DNA of 64,000 nt from Solirubrobacteraceae bacterium (GCA_030447275.1 JAUJPF010000003.1:62001-126000), one strand, 5' to 3'; positions 44,844 through 55,299 are shown, numbered from the stretch's first letter. The notes: a model not told the origin generated them from the letters alone. Translations and numbers: made by a program.

Positions 44844-46231
44844 CGGACGCGGACGTTCGGGCCGGCGATGTCGCCGAGCAGCGCGCGGTAGACCCCGGGG
44901 CGCGCCACGGTCGCGCGGTAGCGCCCGCCGCGGCCCGCGTGGGTGCGGATCTCGACGCGCCAGACCCCGGCGCTCGTGCGCCGCTGCACGACGACCGTGC
45001 TGCCGCGCCGCGCCGGGCGGAAGAAGCCGCTGACCACGCCGCCGCCGCGCCGGGCCGCGCGGGCCGGCGTCGCGCTCGTGCCCGGCTCGCCCTCGGTAGC
45101 GCGCGGGCGCGACGCGGCGGCGGCGCCGGTCACCGTGAAGTACGCCCACGAGTCGTCGAGGCCGAAGCGCGCGCGCAGCGTGGGGCCGCTGACCACGGTC
45201 TTCCCGCGCGAGCCGACGACCTCGGCGCTGACGATCCGCGGCGAGAGCCCGCGCTTGGTGACGCGGATCTCGCGGAACGAGCCCTTGAGCAGCCCGCCGA
45301 GCTTCGCCGCGGCCTGCGCGGTCGTCAGCGACTTGCGCCAGCGGTGCTTCGGGGAGACGTCGTCGTAGGGGTCGTCGACCGACTTCAGCCACGGCTTCGG
45401 GTCGCCGCCGGGGAAGCCGAACTCGACGTTCTCGGTACGCCCGCCCGAGGTGGAGAAGAAGTACGTGGTGACGGGCTTGCCGTCGTAGGTGACGACCTCG
45501 TTGCCGGTCGCGGCGACGGCGCGGTCGGTGGAGAGCGTCTCGGCGCGCACCCCGCCGTACATCTGCGAGCGCGTGTCCGGATAGTGCTCCCACCCGGCGC
45601 CCGCCTTCGAGGTGGTGATCGCGTACGTGCGCGCGGCCACGGCCTGGGCCTTGAGCGCCTCGGCCGGCCACGACGACGGCGACTCGAGCGCGACGACGCC
45701 GCGCACGTAGTCCTCGAGGCTCACGGCGTTGATCGCGTTGAGGCCGCCGAACTGCGCGGGGCGCAGCTCGAACGCGCCGCGGTAGGCGCCGGCACCGGTG
45801 AGGATGACGGGGCGCGCGCCGGCGCCGGTGATGCGCAGCGGCGCACCGTAGGTGCCGAGCTTGCGCCCGCTCGACGACCGCAGCACGACCTGGGACGCGC
45901 CGTAGGCGGTGGCGCTGTAGGTGGAGGCGGGGTCGAGCTTGCGCCCGCCCGCCCGCGCGCCGCCGTTGAAGGTCACCCTCGAGCGGTTCGACTGGACGAG
46001 GACGCGGACCGTCGGCGTGCGGTCGAGCTTCCCGATCGCCGTGCGCGAGTAGTAGTGCGCCAGGATCTCCCGGTAGCCCTTGCCGTGCTCGGCGAAGCCC
46101 ATCGCGCCGTACTGGCTCATCCCGACCCCGTGCCCGTAGCCGGCGCCCTTGATCACGAGCGAGGTCGCGGCGTCCGCGGCCGGCGCGGCGAGCAGGGCGA
46201 TCAGGGCGGTGGCGGGGAGGAGACGGCGCAT
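44840..46231 (-). CDS. Secreted SpoIID/LytB-domain protein
   Basis: 463 residues. Signal peptide (LLPATALIALLAAPAADA), then KGAGYGHGVGMSQYGAMGFAEHGKGYREILAHYY, which marks SpoIID-like proteins, and the SpoIID domain proper: INAVSLEDYVRGVVALESPSSWPAEALKAQAVAARTYA and FFSTSGGRTENVEF. SpoIID proteins are glycan-strand lytic transglycosylases or wall-binding stimulators. The C-terminal ~120 residues are a basic beta domain, likely wall-binding. No sporulation genes are nearby, so a role in wall remodelling is likelier. The stop overlaps the end of the acyl-CoA dehydrogenase by four bases. Confidence 0.87.
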   Translation of the reverse strand: MRRLLPATALIALLAAPAADAATSLVIKGAGYGHGVGMSQYGAMGFAEHGKGYREILAHYYSRTAIGKLDRTPTVRVLVQSNRSRVTFNGGARAGGRKLDPASTYSATAYGASQVVLRSSSGRKLGTYGAPLRITGAGARPVILTGAGAYRGAFELRPAQFGGLNAINAVSLEDYVRGVVALESPSSWPAEALKAQAVAARTYAITTSKAGAGWEHYPDTRSQMYGGVRAETLSTDRAVAATGNEVVTYDGKPVTTYFFSTSGGRTENVEFGFPGGDPKPWLKSVDDPYDDVSPKHRWRKSLTTAQAAAKLGGLLKGSFREIRVTKRGLSPRIVSAEVVGSRGKTVVSGPTLRARFGLDDSWAYFTVTGAAAASRPRATEGEPGTSATPARAARRGGGVVSGFFRPARRGSTVVVQRRTSAGVWRVEIRTHAGRGGRYRATVARPGVYRALLGDIAGPNVRVR

Positions 46232-46312
46232 CAGACGGTCAGGACCCGGGAAATCGGGCAAGGTTGCGGTAAGGGTCCCACGGTAGGGACATCGGAATCT
46301 GGGGGTCGCAGG

Positions 46313-47952
46313 TTGAGCGCTCGTCGTGCATCGGACGTGTTCGTGGAATGTCTCGAGGCCGAGGGCGTCAAGTACGTGTTCGGCATCCCGGGCGAGGAGA
46401 CGCTCGACCTCAACGAGTCGCTCGCCGACTCCTCCGTGTCGTTCGTCCCCGTGCGCCACGAGCAGGGCGGCGCGTACATGGCCGACATGTACGGGCGCCT
46501 GACCGGGCGCGGCGGCGTCTGCCTCGGCACGCTCGGGCCCGGCGCGCTCAACCTCGTCACCGCGGTGGCCGACGCGTTCCTCGACCGCGCACCGCTCGTC
46601 GCGCTCACCGGGCAGTCCGACCTCGAGCGGATGCACAAGGAGTCGCACCAGTACATCGACCTCGTCGACGTCATGCGGCCGATCACGAAGTGGAACGCCC
46701 AGGTCACGAGCCCGGAGATCATCCCCGAGGTGGTTCGCAAGGCGTTCAAGGTCGCCGAGACCGAGAAGCCGGGAGCGACGCACCTGGAGCTGCCCGAGGA
46801 CGTCATGGCGATGGAGGTGGACGCCTCGCCGCTGCCGCCGGCGCGCCCGGTCAAGCCCGAGCCGGGCGCGCGCGAGCTGCTGAAGGCCGCCGACGTCATC
46901 CGCAACGCGATCAACCCGGTCGCGCTCGCCGGCAACGGCGTCGTACGGGCCGGCGCCGCGCCCGCGCTGCGCGAGTTCAGCCGCGCGACCGGGATCGCCG
47001 TCGCCGAGACGTTCATGGGCAAGGGCGCGCTGGACTACGAGGACCCGAGGGCGCTCGGGACCGTCGGCCTCCAGTCGCGCGACTACGCGATGGCGGGCTT
47101 CGAGGACGCCGACGTCGTGATCGCGATCGGCTACGACCTCGTCGAGCACGCGCCGAAGCACTGGAACCCCAAGCGCGACAAGAAGATCGTGATGATCGAC
47201 TCCGTCGCGGCGGAGATCGACGAGAACTTCCAGCCCGAGGTCGAGCTGTTCGGCGACATCTACCACGTGCTCACGCGCCTGGCCGAGGAGTGCCGCGACG
47301 TGCCGCACAGCGGAGGCTCGCAGCGCCTGCGCGACGTGATCCTCGGCCGCTTCGAGGGCGCCAAGGACGATGACACGTTCCCGATGCAGCCGCCGCGCGC
47401 GCTGTGGGAGATCCGCAAGGCGCTCGGCCGCGAGGACATGCTCATCTCGGACGTCGGCCTGCACAAGCTGTGGATCGCGCGGATGTTCCCGCGCACGAGC
47501 CGAACACGGTCCTCATCGCCAACGGCCTTGCGGGGATGGGCTTCGCGGTGCCGTGCGGGATCGCTGCCAAGCTCGTGCACCCCGAGCGCCGGGTCGTCAC
47601 CGTCAACGGCGACGGCGGGTTCCTCATGAACGTGCAGGAGCTGGAGACGGCGATGCGCCTGAAGACCGCGACGGTGAACGTCGTCTGGGAGAACCGCCAG
47701 TACGGCTCGATCGTCTGGAAGCAGGACAAGAAGTTCGGCCGCCACTTCGGGGTCGACTTCACGAACCCGGACTTCGTCAAGCTCGCGGAGTCGTTCGGGA
47801 TGCCGGCGTGGCGCTGCGAGGCCGTCGGCGACTTCGGCCGGCACCTCGACCACGCGCTGACGCTCGACGTGCCCTCGCTGATCGTGCTGCCGATCGACTA
47901 CTCGATCGATGTGGCGATCTCCGAGCTGGGGACGGAGACGGTCGCGACCTAG
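46313..47952 (+). CDS. Thiamine-diphosphate enzyme, acetolactate synthase-like (one frameshift)
   Basis: Restored length about 547 residues. Three-domain ThDP enzyme. VECLEAEGVKYVFGIPGEETLDL and RHEQGGAYMADMYGR with activating Glu50; middle domain PVALAGNGVVRAGA and VVIAIGYDLVEHAPKHWNP; C-terminal ThDP domain ANGLAGMGFAVPCGIAAKL and NGDGGFLMNVQELETAMRL (GDG...N). Frame change near 47495 between LWIARMF and EPNTVLIANGLAG. Closest in style to acetolactate synthase large subunits of the catabolic or single-subunit kind; no regulatory subunit gene follows. TTG start inferred before SARRASDVFVE. Divergent from the SpoIID gene. Confidence 0.85.
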
Positions 47953-48018
47953 TTCGCCAGCGCGGCGAGCTGCCGCGTGCTCCCGCAACCCGGAGGCTCG
48001 GTGACGGTTGCTCCGGGG

Positions 48019-48024
48019 TAGGTT
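48019..48024 (+). promoter_or_regulatory. -10 element of a leaderless promoter (aldehyde dehydrogenase)
   Basis: TAGGTT, seven bases before the ATG at 48032. Confidence 0.42.
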
Positions 48025-48031
48025 TCGGGCC

Positions 48032-49504
48032 ATGGCCGGAACAGCGACTTCGCAGGAGCAGCAGATCGTCGAGGGCGTCCCGAAGGGGCTCTACATCGGC
48101 GGGGAGTGGCGCGACGCCGCCGGGGGCGGGACGCTCGGCGTGGAGGACCCCGCGACGGGGGAGACCATCGCGGAGGTCGCCGACGCCCAGCCCGACGATG
48201 CGCGCGCCGCGCTCGACGCCGCTGCGGGCGCCCAGCGCGAGTGGGCCGAGACCGCCTCGCGCGAGCGCGGGGAGATCCTCCGCCGCGCCTACGAGAAGAT
48301 CGTCGAGCGCGCCGACGACCTGGCGACGCTCATGACGCTCGAGATGGGCAAGCCGGTCGCCGAGTCCAAGTCCGAGGTGCTCTACGCCGCAGACTTCCTG
48401 CACTGGTACGCGGGCGAGGCGACGCGCATCGAGGGCACCTACAAGCCGGCGGAGAAGGGTGGCTTCCGCGTCCTGACCATGCGCCAGCCGGTGGGGCCGT
48501 GCGTGTTCATCACGCCGTGGAACTTCCCGCTCGCGATGGGGACGCGGAAGATCGGCCCGCAGATCGCGGCGGGCTGCACCGCCGTCATCAAGCCGGCCAA
48601 GCAGACGCCGCTGTCGATGCTCGCGCTCGCGCAGATCCTCGAGGAGGCCGGCCTGCCCGGCGGCGTGCTCAACGTCCTCACGGCGAAGTCGTCGGGCGCG
48701 GTCATGGAGCCGCTGATCAAGGACCCGCGCACGCGCAAGCTCTCGTTCACCGGCTCGACCGAGGTCGGCAAGAAGCTCATCGAGCAGTCGGCCGAGCAGG
48801 TGCTGCGGGTATCGATGGAGCTCGGCGGCAACGCGCCGTTCCTCGTGTTCGACGACGCCGACATCGACGACGTCGTCGAGGGCGCGCTGATCGCGAAGAT
48901 GCGCAACATCGGCGAGGCATGCACCGCGGCCAACCGCTTCCACGTCTCCGAGCGCGTCGCCGACGAGTTCGCCGAGAAGCTGGCGAAGAAGATGGGCGAG
49001 CTGAAGGTCGGCCGCGGGACCGAGCCCGACGTGAAGGTCGGCCCGCTCATCGACGCAGACCAGCGCGAGAAGGTCGACGAGCTCGTCCAGGACGCGAAGG
49101 CCAGCGGCGCCGACGTGCTCACCGGCGGCGAGGCGGTCGACGGCTCGGGCTACTTCTACAAGCCGACCGTGCTGGCCGGCGTCGGCGACGGCGCGCGCCT
49201 GCTCAAGGAGGAGATCTTCGGCCCCGTCGCGCCGATCGCGACGTTCTCCGACGAGGACGAGGCGATCGCCGCGGCCAACAACACCGAGTACGGCCTCGTG
49301 GCCTACGTCTACACCTCGAACCTCAAGCGCGCGTTCCGCGTCGTCGAGGGGCTCGAGACCGGCATGGTCGGCCTCAACCAGGGCATCGTCTCCAACGCCG
49401 GCGCGCCATTCGGCGGCGTGAAGCAGTCGGGCTTCGGCCGCGAGGGCGGCCAGGAGGGCATCGAGGAGTACCTCGAGACGAAGTACGTGGCGATGAAGCT
49501 CTGA
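48032..49504 (+). CDS. gabD: NAD(P)-dependent aldehyde dehydrogenase, succinate-semialdehyde type
   Basis: 490 residues with all catalytic parts: Asn in FITPWNFPLAMGTRKIGP, Gly-rich FTGSTEVGKKL, general base Glu in SMELGGNAPFLVFDDAD and nucleophile Cys in NIGEACTAANRFHV. The PWNFPLAM and EACTAANRF stretches are those of succinate-semialdehyde dehydrogenases, the probable function (succinate semialdehyde to succinate); glutarate semialdehyde is an alternative. It contrasts with the stripped homologue at 24818-26374. Stands alone. Confidence 0.88.
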   Translation: MAGTATSQEQQIVEGVPKGLYIGGEWRDAAGGGTLGVEDPATGETIAEVADAQPDDARAALDAAAGAQREWAETASRERGEILRRAYEKIVERADDLATLMTLEMGKPVAESKSEVLYAADFLHWYAGEATRIEGTYKPAEKGGFRVLTMRQPVGPCVFITPWNFPLAMGTRKIGPQIAAGCTAVIKPAKQTPLSMLALAQILEEAGLPGGVLNVLTAKSSGAVMEPLIKDPRTRKLSFTGSTEVGKKLIEQSAEQVLRVSMELGGNAPFLVFDDADIDDVVEGALIAKMRNIGEACTAANRFHVSERVADEFAEKLAKKMGELKVGRGTEPDVKVGPLIDADQREKVDELVQDAKASGADVLTGGEAVDGSGYFYKPTVLAGVGDGARLLKEEIFGPVAPIATFSDEDEAIAAANNTEYGLVAYVYTSNLKRAFRVVEGLETGMVGLNQGIVSNAGAPFGGVKQSGFGREGGQEGIEEYLETKYVAMKL

Positions 49505-49527
49505 GGTGGCGCTTCACCAAACGACGG

Positions 49528-49557
49528 TTGACTTCGTGCCGCGCGTGCGTCTAGCGT
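49528..49557 (+). promoter_or_regulatory. Promoter of the TSP3-repeat secreted protein
   Basis: TTGACT (49528-49533), 18-base spacer, TAGCGT (49552-49557): the best -35/-10 match in the window. Leader of about 45 bases with GGGAGGA before the TTG start. Confidence 0.55.
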
Positions 49558-49609
49558 CAGCACATTCATGACGCCGGGTCAGGCGTCGGAGATCCCACGG
49601 GAGGAACCC

Positions 49610-51304
49610 TTGGCCAGTCACCATTCCGAGGCGCTTCGCGCGTCTTCTGCCGCCCCTGCTGGTTGCCGCCGCGGCGCTCGCCGTGACCGCCCCGGCCGCC
49701 GGCGCGGCCAGCTGCGAACCCGTCCTCTTCGACGGAGAGGGATGGGAGTGGGACCTCGAGACCGACGGCGGCGTCAGCGACGGCACCGGGGACGCGTTCG
49801 ACGGATACGCGAACCTCGAGGTCGACGGAGCCCCCTATCCGGGCGCCGGCCTCGACGCCTGCGGTCGGGAGGACGGCGACCGTGAGGTCACGTATCCCAA
49901 CGCGACGATGAGCGGCCTCAACGTCTCGCGCAAGGTGTACGTCCCCACGGACGACGGGTTCGCCCGCTGGCTCGACATCCTCAACAACCCGAGCGGCTCG
50001 CCCATCACCGTGACGGTCTCCTTCGGCGGCAACCTCGGGTCCGACGGCGACACGCGGGTTCGCGCGACGGAGGACGGCGACACCACCGACGAGCCGAGCG
50101 ACGCGTGGGTCGTGACGGACGACGGCGATCCCGACAATGAGCTGGAGGACCCGAGCCTGAGTCACATCTTCGACGCGTCGATTCCGGCGCCCGACGAGTC
50201 CGATGCCAACGACCCGTTCGCCACCACCGACGACACCGGCGAACGCGACTACACCACCGTCACGGTGCCCGCCGGCGGGACGTTCATCTTCATGCACTCC
50301 GTCGCGCAGAACGGGCCACCGTCGACGCAGGAAGCGATCGACGACGCCGTCCGGATCTCCCGCGGGCCGGAGACGCTCTACAGCGGCCTCAGCGAGGACG
50401 AGCGGAGCCAGCTGCGCAACTTCCCGGCCGATGGTGACGTGGACGTCGACGGCGTCACCAACCGCTCGGACAACTGCGTGAGGACGGCGAACGCCGACCA
50501 GGCCGACAACGATGCCGATGTCCAGGGCGATGCGTGTGACGCCGACGACGACAACGACACGCTGACCGACGAGGTCGAGGTGGCGATCGGGACGGATCCG
50601 AGGAACGCCGACACCGACGGCGACAGTGTGCGCGACGACGCGGATCAGTGTCCGCGTGAGCCGGCGATCAGGCGAACGGGTGCCGGTCGGAGGATCGGCC
50701 GCCGTCGGTGTCGTTCACGGGTCCGGCGGAGAACTCGCGGCTGAATCCGCGGACGGCGAACGTGCTGGCTGCGGACGCGGCGGATGACCGCGGTGTGGCG
50801 CGGGTGGTGTTCGTCGATGACGGCCGGGTGATCTGCGAGGACACCGAGGCGCCGTTCACCTGCGCGTATGCGCCGGAGGGCCGCGACGTCGGGTCGAACA
50901 CGTTGAGCGCGGTGGCGGTCGACTCGACGGGGCAGACGGCGACGGCGTTCCGGGTGGTGGGTCTGGATCGGTTCAGCCCCGTCCGGGTGACGTCGCGGAC
51001 GACGCCCGCGAGCGATGGGGCGTTCCCGTTCCGGTTCACGACGACCGGCCGCGTGGTGCTGCCGGAGCGGGTGACGCCTTCGCAGGGCTGCAAGGGCCGC
51101 GTCGCCGTGACGTTCAAGTCCAAGAACAACACGATCTCGACGCGGCGGGTGTCGCTGACGCGGACGTGCACCTACCGGTCGCGGGTCATCTTCCGGGTGC
51201 CGAACCGGCTGTACGGGTCGAAGCTCGAGGTCCAGGTCCGCTTCCTGGGCAACACGGTGCTGAAGGCCAAGAAGGCGCGCAACCGCAGGGTCAGCGTCGG
51301 CTAG
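49610..51304 (+). CDS. Secreted protein with thrombospondin type 3 calcium repeats (two frameshifts)
   Basis: Restored length about 565 residues. The TTG start follows GGGAGGA; a frame change near 49625 leads into the signal peptide (LLPPLLVAAAALAVTAPAAGAAS). The N-terminal ~230 residues are a beta-rich domain (FDGEGWEWDLETDGGVSDG, NVSRKVYVPTDDGFARW). Then TSP3 repeats: DVDVDGVTNRSDNCVRTAN, DNDADVQGDACDADDDND and DTDGDSVRDDADQCPREP, which bind calcium. After a second frame change near 50665 an Ig-like domain (VSFTGPAENSRLNPRTANV...) and a C-terminal beta domain with a Cys pair follow. Exported, probably surface or matrix protein. Confidence 0.8.
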
Positions 51305-51331
51305 CGCCGCGCGGAAGACAAAAGCAGGAAA

Positions 51332-51357
51332 CGGAGGGCGCCTGCGGGCGCCCTCCG
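51332..51357. terminator. Bidirectional terminator hairpin
   Basis: CGGAGGGCGCC, loop TGCG, GGCGCCCTCCG: an 11-base perfect stem between the convergent TSP3 and RTX-like genes. A short A-rich stretch precedes it (serving the minus strand as a T-run). Confidence 0.7.
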
Positions 51358-51362
51358 CCGTT

Positions 51363-52241
51363 CTAGGCGCGGACGCGCCGGACGGTCTCGTTGCCCGCCG
51401 CGTCACGGGCGACGAGGCGGAGCCTGCGGACCGGGCCGCGGACGACGATGCGCGCGGCGACGTTCGCGCGCAGCGACCGCGTGCGGTCATCGCCCGGCTG
51501 CTGGTCGCCCGGCGCCTGGTCGCGCGCCTGCTCTTCGGCGGGCCGCTCGTCCTTGGGCGGCACGCCGACGCGGGTGACGCTCTCGCAGCCGGCGCCGACG
51601 GTGTCGTTCCAGTCGGCGGTCACGGTGTCCGTGCCCTCGCCGCAGCCGATCGTGTCGGTCCCGGCGCCGTCGGCCGCGTCGATCGTCTCGTTGCCGTCGT
51701 GGCCGAGGAAGGTGTCGGCGCCCGGGCCGCCGATCTTCGTGTCGTCGCTGAACCCGCTGCGCAGCGTGTCGTCGCCCTCGCCGCCCTCGAGCCGGTTGGC
51801 GCCGAACTGCGCGTGCAGCTTGTCGTTGCCGAGACCGCCCAGGAGGACGTCGTCGGCTCCCGTCGTCGCGCGCAGTTCGTCGTCGCCCGAGCGGCCGTCG
51901 ACCCTGGCCGCGCCGATCCACTCCCCCCGGCTCGCTGCCGCCGTCGATGATCCACGTCGTGTCGTCCTGGTCCCCGAGGGCGATCTGCGGCCGGCGCGCA
52001 TTCGGGCAGGCGAGCCAACCCGGCTCGGACCAGATCGTCCCGCAGCCGGTGAGGTTCGGCACCCCGTCGTCCTTGACCAGCCCGTAGCCGACGTCGATGG
52101 TCCGCATCGACACGCGGTTGGCCTCGCCGTCGGCGGCGGTGTAGTGGATGGTCGAGGCGCCGTCCACCGTCAGGGTCGCGGCGCCCGCGGCGCCGGGGCG
52201 AGAGCGAGGAGGGCGAGCGTGAGGGCGGTGGTGCGGAGCAT
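51363..52241 (-). CDS. Secreted RTX-like nonapeptide-repeat protein (two frameshifts)
   Basis: Restored length about 292 residues. Signal peptide LRTTALTLALLALAP; a frame change near 52195 leads into GAAGAATLTVDGASTIHYTAADGEANRV, the usual start of actinobacterial calcium-binding repeat proteins. A second change near 51925 precedes the nonapeptide array (GRSGDDELRATTGADDVLLG, GLGNDKLHAQFGANRLEG, GEGDDTLRSG, GPGADTFLGHDGNETIDA), which folds as a calcium-loaded beta-roll. A linker and an Arg-rich beta domain close the protein. Convergent with the TSP3 gene. Confidence 0.8.
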
Positions 52242-52309
52242 GGGCGGAGCCTCGGCCCCCGGAGCCCCCCTGGCATCGGGGATGCCCCCAAACGATCCCC
52301 GCCCGTCCC

Positions 52310-52571
52310 CTACGAACCCCCGCCCTGCTCGCGCTTGCGGCGGCGCTCCGCGCTGAAGGCCTCCTTCTTCGTCGCCTCGCGCTCGGCGCGCCGCGCGTTC
52401 GACTCGCGCGCAGCCCGCCCGCGCAGCCCGAACTTGGGCGAGGGGGAGGGGGGCGTGAAGAGGCGGCGGGCCGAGGGGGCGCCGCAGGCGGGGCGCCGGG
52501 GCCCCGCCGGGCCGGGCGAACGCCTCGAAGCGCTCGTCGCAGGCGTCGCAGGCGAAGTCGTAGAGCGGCAT
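52310..52571 (-). CDS. FmdB-type zinc-ribbon protein (one frameshift)
   Basis: About 87 residues. PLYDFACDACDERFEAFAR is the FmdB/CxxC zinc-ribbon start; after a frame change near 52510 it continues ACGAPSARRLFTPPSPSPKFGL with the second half of the knuckle. One expected Cys of the second C-x-x-C is lost at the break, which points to missing bases there. The tail is Arg/Lys/Glu-rich (RRAEREATKKEAF). Regulatory or RNA-binding roles are assumed for the family; none is proven. Confidence 0.7.
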
Positions 52572-52607
52572 CGCGCACAGTCTCGCACCGCCGTCGGGCC
52601 GCCTCTC

Positions 52608-52613
52608 TAGCCT
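52608..52613 (+). promoter_or_regulatory. -10 element before the cyclase gene
   Basis: TAGCCT, nine bases before the ATG at 52623; identical to the hexamer before moaC. Confidence 0.38.
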
Positions 52614-52622
52614 TCGCGGGCC

Positions 52623-53379
52623 ATGCGACTCGTGGACCTGTCGGCGCCGATCGTCGCCAGCCCGCCGGAGACCCCGGACCCGCTCCGCACCGAGATCGCG
52701 TTCCACGACCACGCGGCCGGCGCCCGGCGATCGAGACGCTCTTCGGCGTCCCGAAGCGCCTCCTGCGCGACGGCGAGGGCTGGGCGGTCGAGGAGTTCCT
52801 GCGCTTCGGCACCCACAACTCGACCCACGTCGACGCGCCGTACCACTACAACTCGACGATCGGCGGCGAGCCGGCGCCGACGATCGACCAGCTCCCGCTC
52901 GAGCTCTTCTACGCGCCCGGCGTGAAGCTCGACTTCACGAGCAAGGCCGACGGCGACCCCGTCACCGCGGCCGAGGCGAGCGACGCGCTCGAGCGCGCCG
53001 GCCACGAGCTCGCGCCCGGCGACATCGTCCTCGTCCACACCGGCCGCGACGCGTTCCTCGACGCGCCCGACTACATCGCGCGCGGCTGCGGCGTGACCGC
53101 CGAGGCCACGCGGTGGCTGTTCGAGCGCGGCGTGCGCGTCATGGGGATCGACGCGTGGGGTGGGACGCGCCGCTGCACCTCCAGGCCGAGGCAGCCCGCG
53201 AGCGCGACGAGCCGGGCGTCTTCTGGGCCGCGCACCAGGCCGGCCTGCCCTACTGCCAGATCGAGCGGCTGGCGAACCTCGGCGCGCTACCGTCCTCCGG
53301 GTTCCAGGTCGCCTGCTTCCCGCTGCCCATCGTGGGCGCTCGCGGGGCGCCCGCGCGCGGCGTGGCCAGCGTCCCGTGA
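52623..53379 (+). CDS. Cyclase-family / kynurenine formamidase-like hydrolase (two frameshifts)
   Basis: Restored length about 252 residues. The metal-binding motif is THNSTHVDAPYHYN (usual H-x-G-T-H-x-D-x-P-x-H), with DLSAPIVASPPETPD at the N-terminus and GDIVLVHTGRDAF, GCGVTAEATRWLFERGVRVMGIDAWG downstream, all typical of the cyclase family (PF04199). Frame changes near 52725 and near 53160 (a base lost after DAWG, before WDAPLHLQAEA). It hydrolyses an amide or ester of a small molecule; the exact substrate is open. The stop overlaps the GTG of the following glycosidase gene (GTGA). Confidence 0.8.
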
Positions 53380-55274
53380 AGCTCGTCCCTCAGCTCGCCC
53401 TCCCGGTGGTGCTCGGCGGGGCGGGGCTCGCCGCGGGGGCGCGGGCCGGGGGCGGCGACGGCGCGGACGGCGGCGAGCGCGGCGGTGGCCACGGCGGCGA
53501 GCCCGCCGTGCGCACCGGCGACCCGGCGCGCGTGGCCCTCGACGGCAGGTGGTGGGTGCGCGACGACCCGAAGATCATCGGGACCGGCCACGACTGGGAG
53601 AAGGGCGGCTTCGGCGGAAACCCGCAGCGGATCCCGTTCGTGCCCAACGCCCGCGCGATCACCGGCAAGCGGGGCGTCAGGTCGCACGAGGGCTCCGTCG
53701 CCTGGTACCGGACGACGTTCCGCGTTCCTGACGACGGCACCTACGCGCTGCGGTTCGAGTCGGTCAACCACAAGGCGCAGGTGTGGATCGACGGGCGGCC
53801 CGCCGGCGAGCACGTCGGGACCTACCTGCCGTTCGAGATCGACCGCGAGCTCGCCGCGGGGAGGGAGCACACGCTGGTCGTGCGCGCCGACTGGCGGGGG
53901 CCCGAGGCGATGAAGGCCGAAGGCTGGCACCGCGCGTGGTTCAACTTCGGCGGGATCAACCGCGAGGTCACGATCCGGCCGGTGCCGGACGCCGACGTCG
54001 TCGCGCCCACCGTCCGCACCCGCGTCCAGGGCGAGGACGCCCGCGTCGAGGTCAGCGCCGCCGTGCGCAACGTCGCAGGCACGAGCGACCCGATCGAGCT
54101 GAGCGGCACCCTGCGCCGCGGCGACAACGACCCGATCGAGGTCGAGTTCCCGCCGGTCACCGTCCCCGCCGGCCGCAGCGAGAGGGTGACCGCGACGGTC
54201 ACCGTCGAGGACGCCGACCTGTGGTCGCCCGGCTCGCCGACCCTCTACGACCTCGAGCTGCGCGCCACCGACGCCGGCCTCCCCGGCTGGCGCGGCCGCG
54301 TCGGCCTGCGCGAGATCGGCCGGCGCGGCCCGACGCTCCTGCTCAACGGGCGGCCGATCGAGCTGCGGGGGGCGTCGCTGCACGAGGACGCCTGGCCGCG
54401 CGGCGACGGCCTGCACCCGAAGGACATGGACGCGATCGCCGCGTCGCTCGAGGCGCTCGGCGCCAACGCCACCCGCGCGCAGCACGCGCTCAACCCGGCC
54501 CTGCTCGAGCGCCTCGACGCCGCCGGCATCCTCGTGTGGATGGGCGTCGGGCCCGTCGACGCGCCCGGAGCGTGGACGTCTCGCGGCCCCCGGCTCGAGG
54601 CGCAGGCGCGCGAGCGCGTGCGCGAGTCGGTGGCCCAGATGCAGACCCACCCGTCGATCTTCGCCTGGAACCTCGCCAACGAGGTCGCCGGCCAGGGCCA
54701 CCCCGCGGGCCAGGCGCCGTACATCGACGCCGCGGCGCGGGAGCTGCACGACCGCGACCCGAGCCGCCTCGTCGGGCTCGACGTCTGGGGCTCGCATCCC
54801 CCGCGCGAGGACGGCCCGATGTACCGCCACGTCGACGCGATCGGCTGGACGAACTACCTCGGCTGGTACGAGGACCCGTACGCGACTCCCTCCCAGCTCG
54901 AGACGCTGATCCGCACGAAGCTCGGCGAGCTGCGGGCGGTGTTCCCCGACCGGGTCCTGCTCGTCACCGAGTTCGGGGCGGAGGGGAGCGCGCGCACCGC
55001 CGCCGACCAGCCCGGCGGCCTCGAGTTCCAGGCGAACCTGCTGCGCACGCACATCCGCACCTACGGCTCGGTGCCCGACCTCGCCGGGATACTCGTGTGG
55101 AACCTGCGTGACTTCGCCGTCGCACCGAGCTTCAACGGCGGCTCGATCACCGAGGTGGTCCCCGACATCTCGCTCGTCCCAGGCCTCAACGAGAAAGGGC
55201 TCTACACCCCCACCGGCCGGCCGAAGCCGGCGGCCCGCGCGGTGCGCGAGGAGTTCGCCCGCCTCGAGCCATAA
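53376..55274 (+). CDS. Exported glycoside hydrolase family 2 enzyme
   Basis: 632 residues. N-terminal signal-like segment (LVPQLALPVVLGGAGLAAGARA) and Gly/Asp-rich linker, sugar-binding jelly roll (SVAWYRTTFRVP, VWIDGRPAGEHVGTYLPFEI, WFNFGGINREVTI), Ig-like domain, and TIM barrel from IELRGASLHEDA. Acid/base Glu436 in NLANEVAG and nucleophile Glu532 in VTEFGAEG. About 40% alike by eye to the enzyme at 36992-39004 in the barrel, but without the C-terminal membrane helix. Beta-glucuronidase or galactosidase-type activity is likely; substrate unknown. GTG start overlapping the cyclase stop. Confidence 0.87.
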   Translation: MKLVPQLALPVVLGGAGLAAGARAGGGDGADGGERGGGHGGEPAVRTGDPARVALDGRWWVRDDPKIIGTGHDWEKGGFGGNPQRIPFVPNARAITGKRGVRSHEGSVAWYRTTFRVPDDGTYALRFESVNHKAQVWIDGRPAGEHVGTYLPFEIDRELAAGREHTLVVRADWRGPEAMKAEGWHRAWFNFGGINREVTIRPVPDADVVAPTVRTRVQGEDARVEVSAAVRNVAGTSDPIELSGTLRRGDNDPIEVEFPPVTVPAGRSERVTATVTVEDADLWSPGSPTLYDLELRATDAGLPGWRGRVGLREIGRRGPTLLLNGRPIELRGASLHEDAWPRGDGLHPKDMDAIAASLEALGANATRAQHALNPALLERLDAAGILVWMGVGPVDAPGAWTSRGPRLEAQARERVRESVAQMQTHPSIFAWNLANEVAGQGHPAGQAPYIDAAARELHDRDPSRLVGLDVWGSHPPREDGPMYRHVDAIGWTNYLGWYEDPYATPSQLETLIRTKLGELRAVFPDRVLLVTEFGAEGSARTAADQPGGLEFQANLLRTHIRTYGSVPDLAGILVWNLRDFAVAPSFNGGSITEVVPDISLVPGLNEKGLYTPTGRPKPAARAVREEFARLEP

Positions 55275-55278
55275 CCCT

Positions 55279-55299
55279 CGACCTCAGGCAGAGGTCGAT
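55279..55299. terminator. Short hairpin after the glycosidase gene
   Basis: TCGACCTC, loop AGGCA, GAGGTCGA: eight-base perfect stem five bases after the stop. Possible terminator. The rest of the 184-base gap to the repeat-protein start shows only an A/T-richer stretch near 55370-55382 that might be its promoter. Confidence 0.45.

Noticed and set aside
44840..47464. Extension of the SpoIID frame upstream over the acetolactate-synthase-like gene
   Set aside because: The plus-strand gene has catalytic motifs; the SpoIID signal peptide marks the true start at 46231.
53250..55052. 600-codon open frame antisense to the second glycosidase
   Set aside because: Low-complexity Arg/Ala/Val product without motifs; the sense strand has both catalytic Glu residues.
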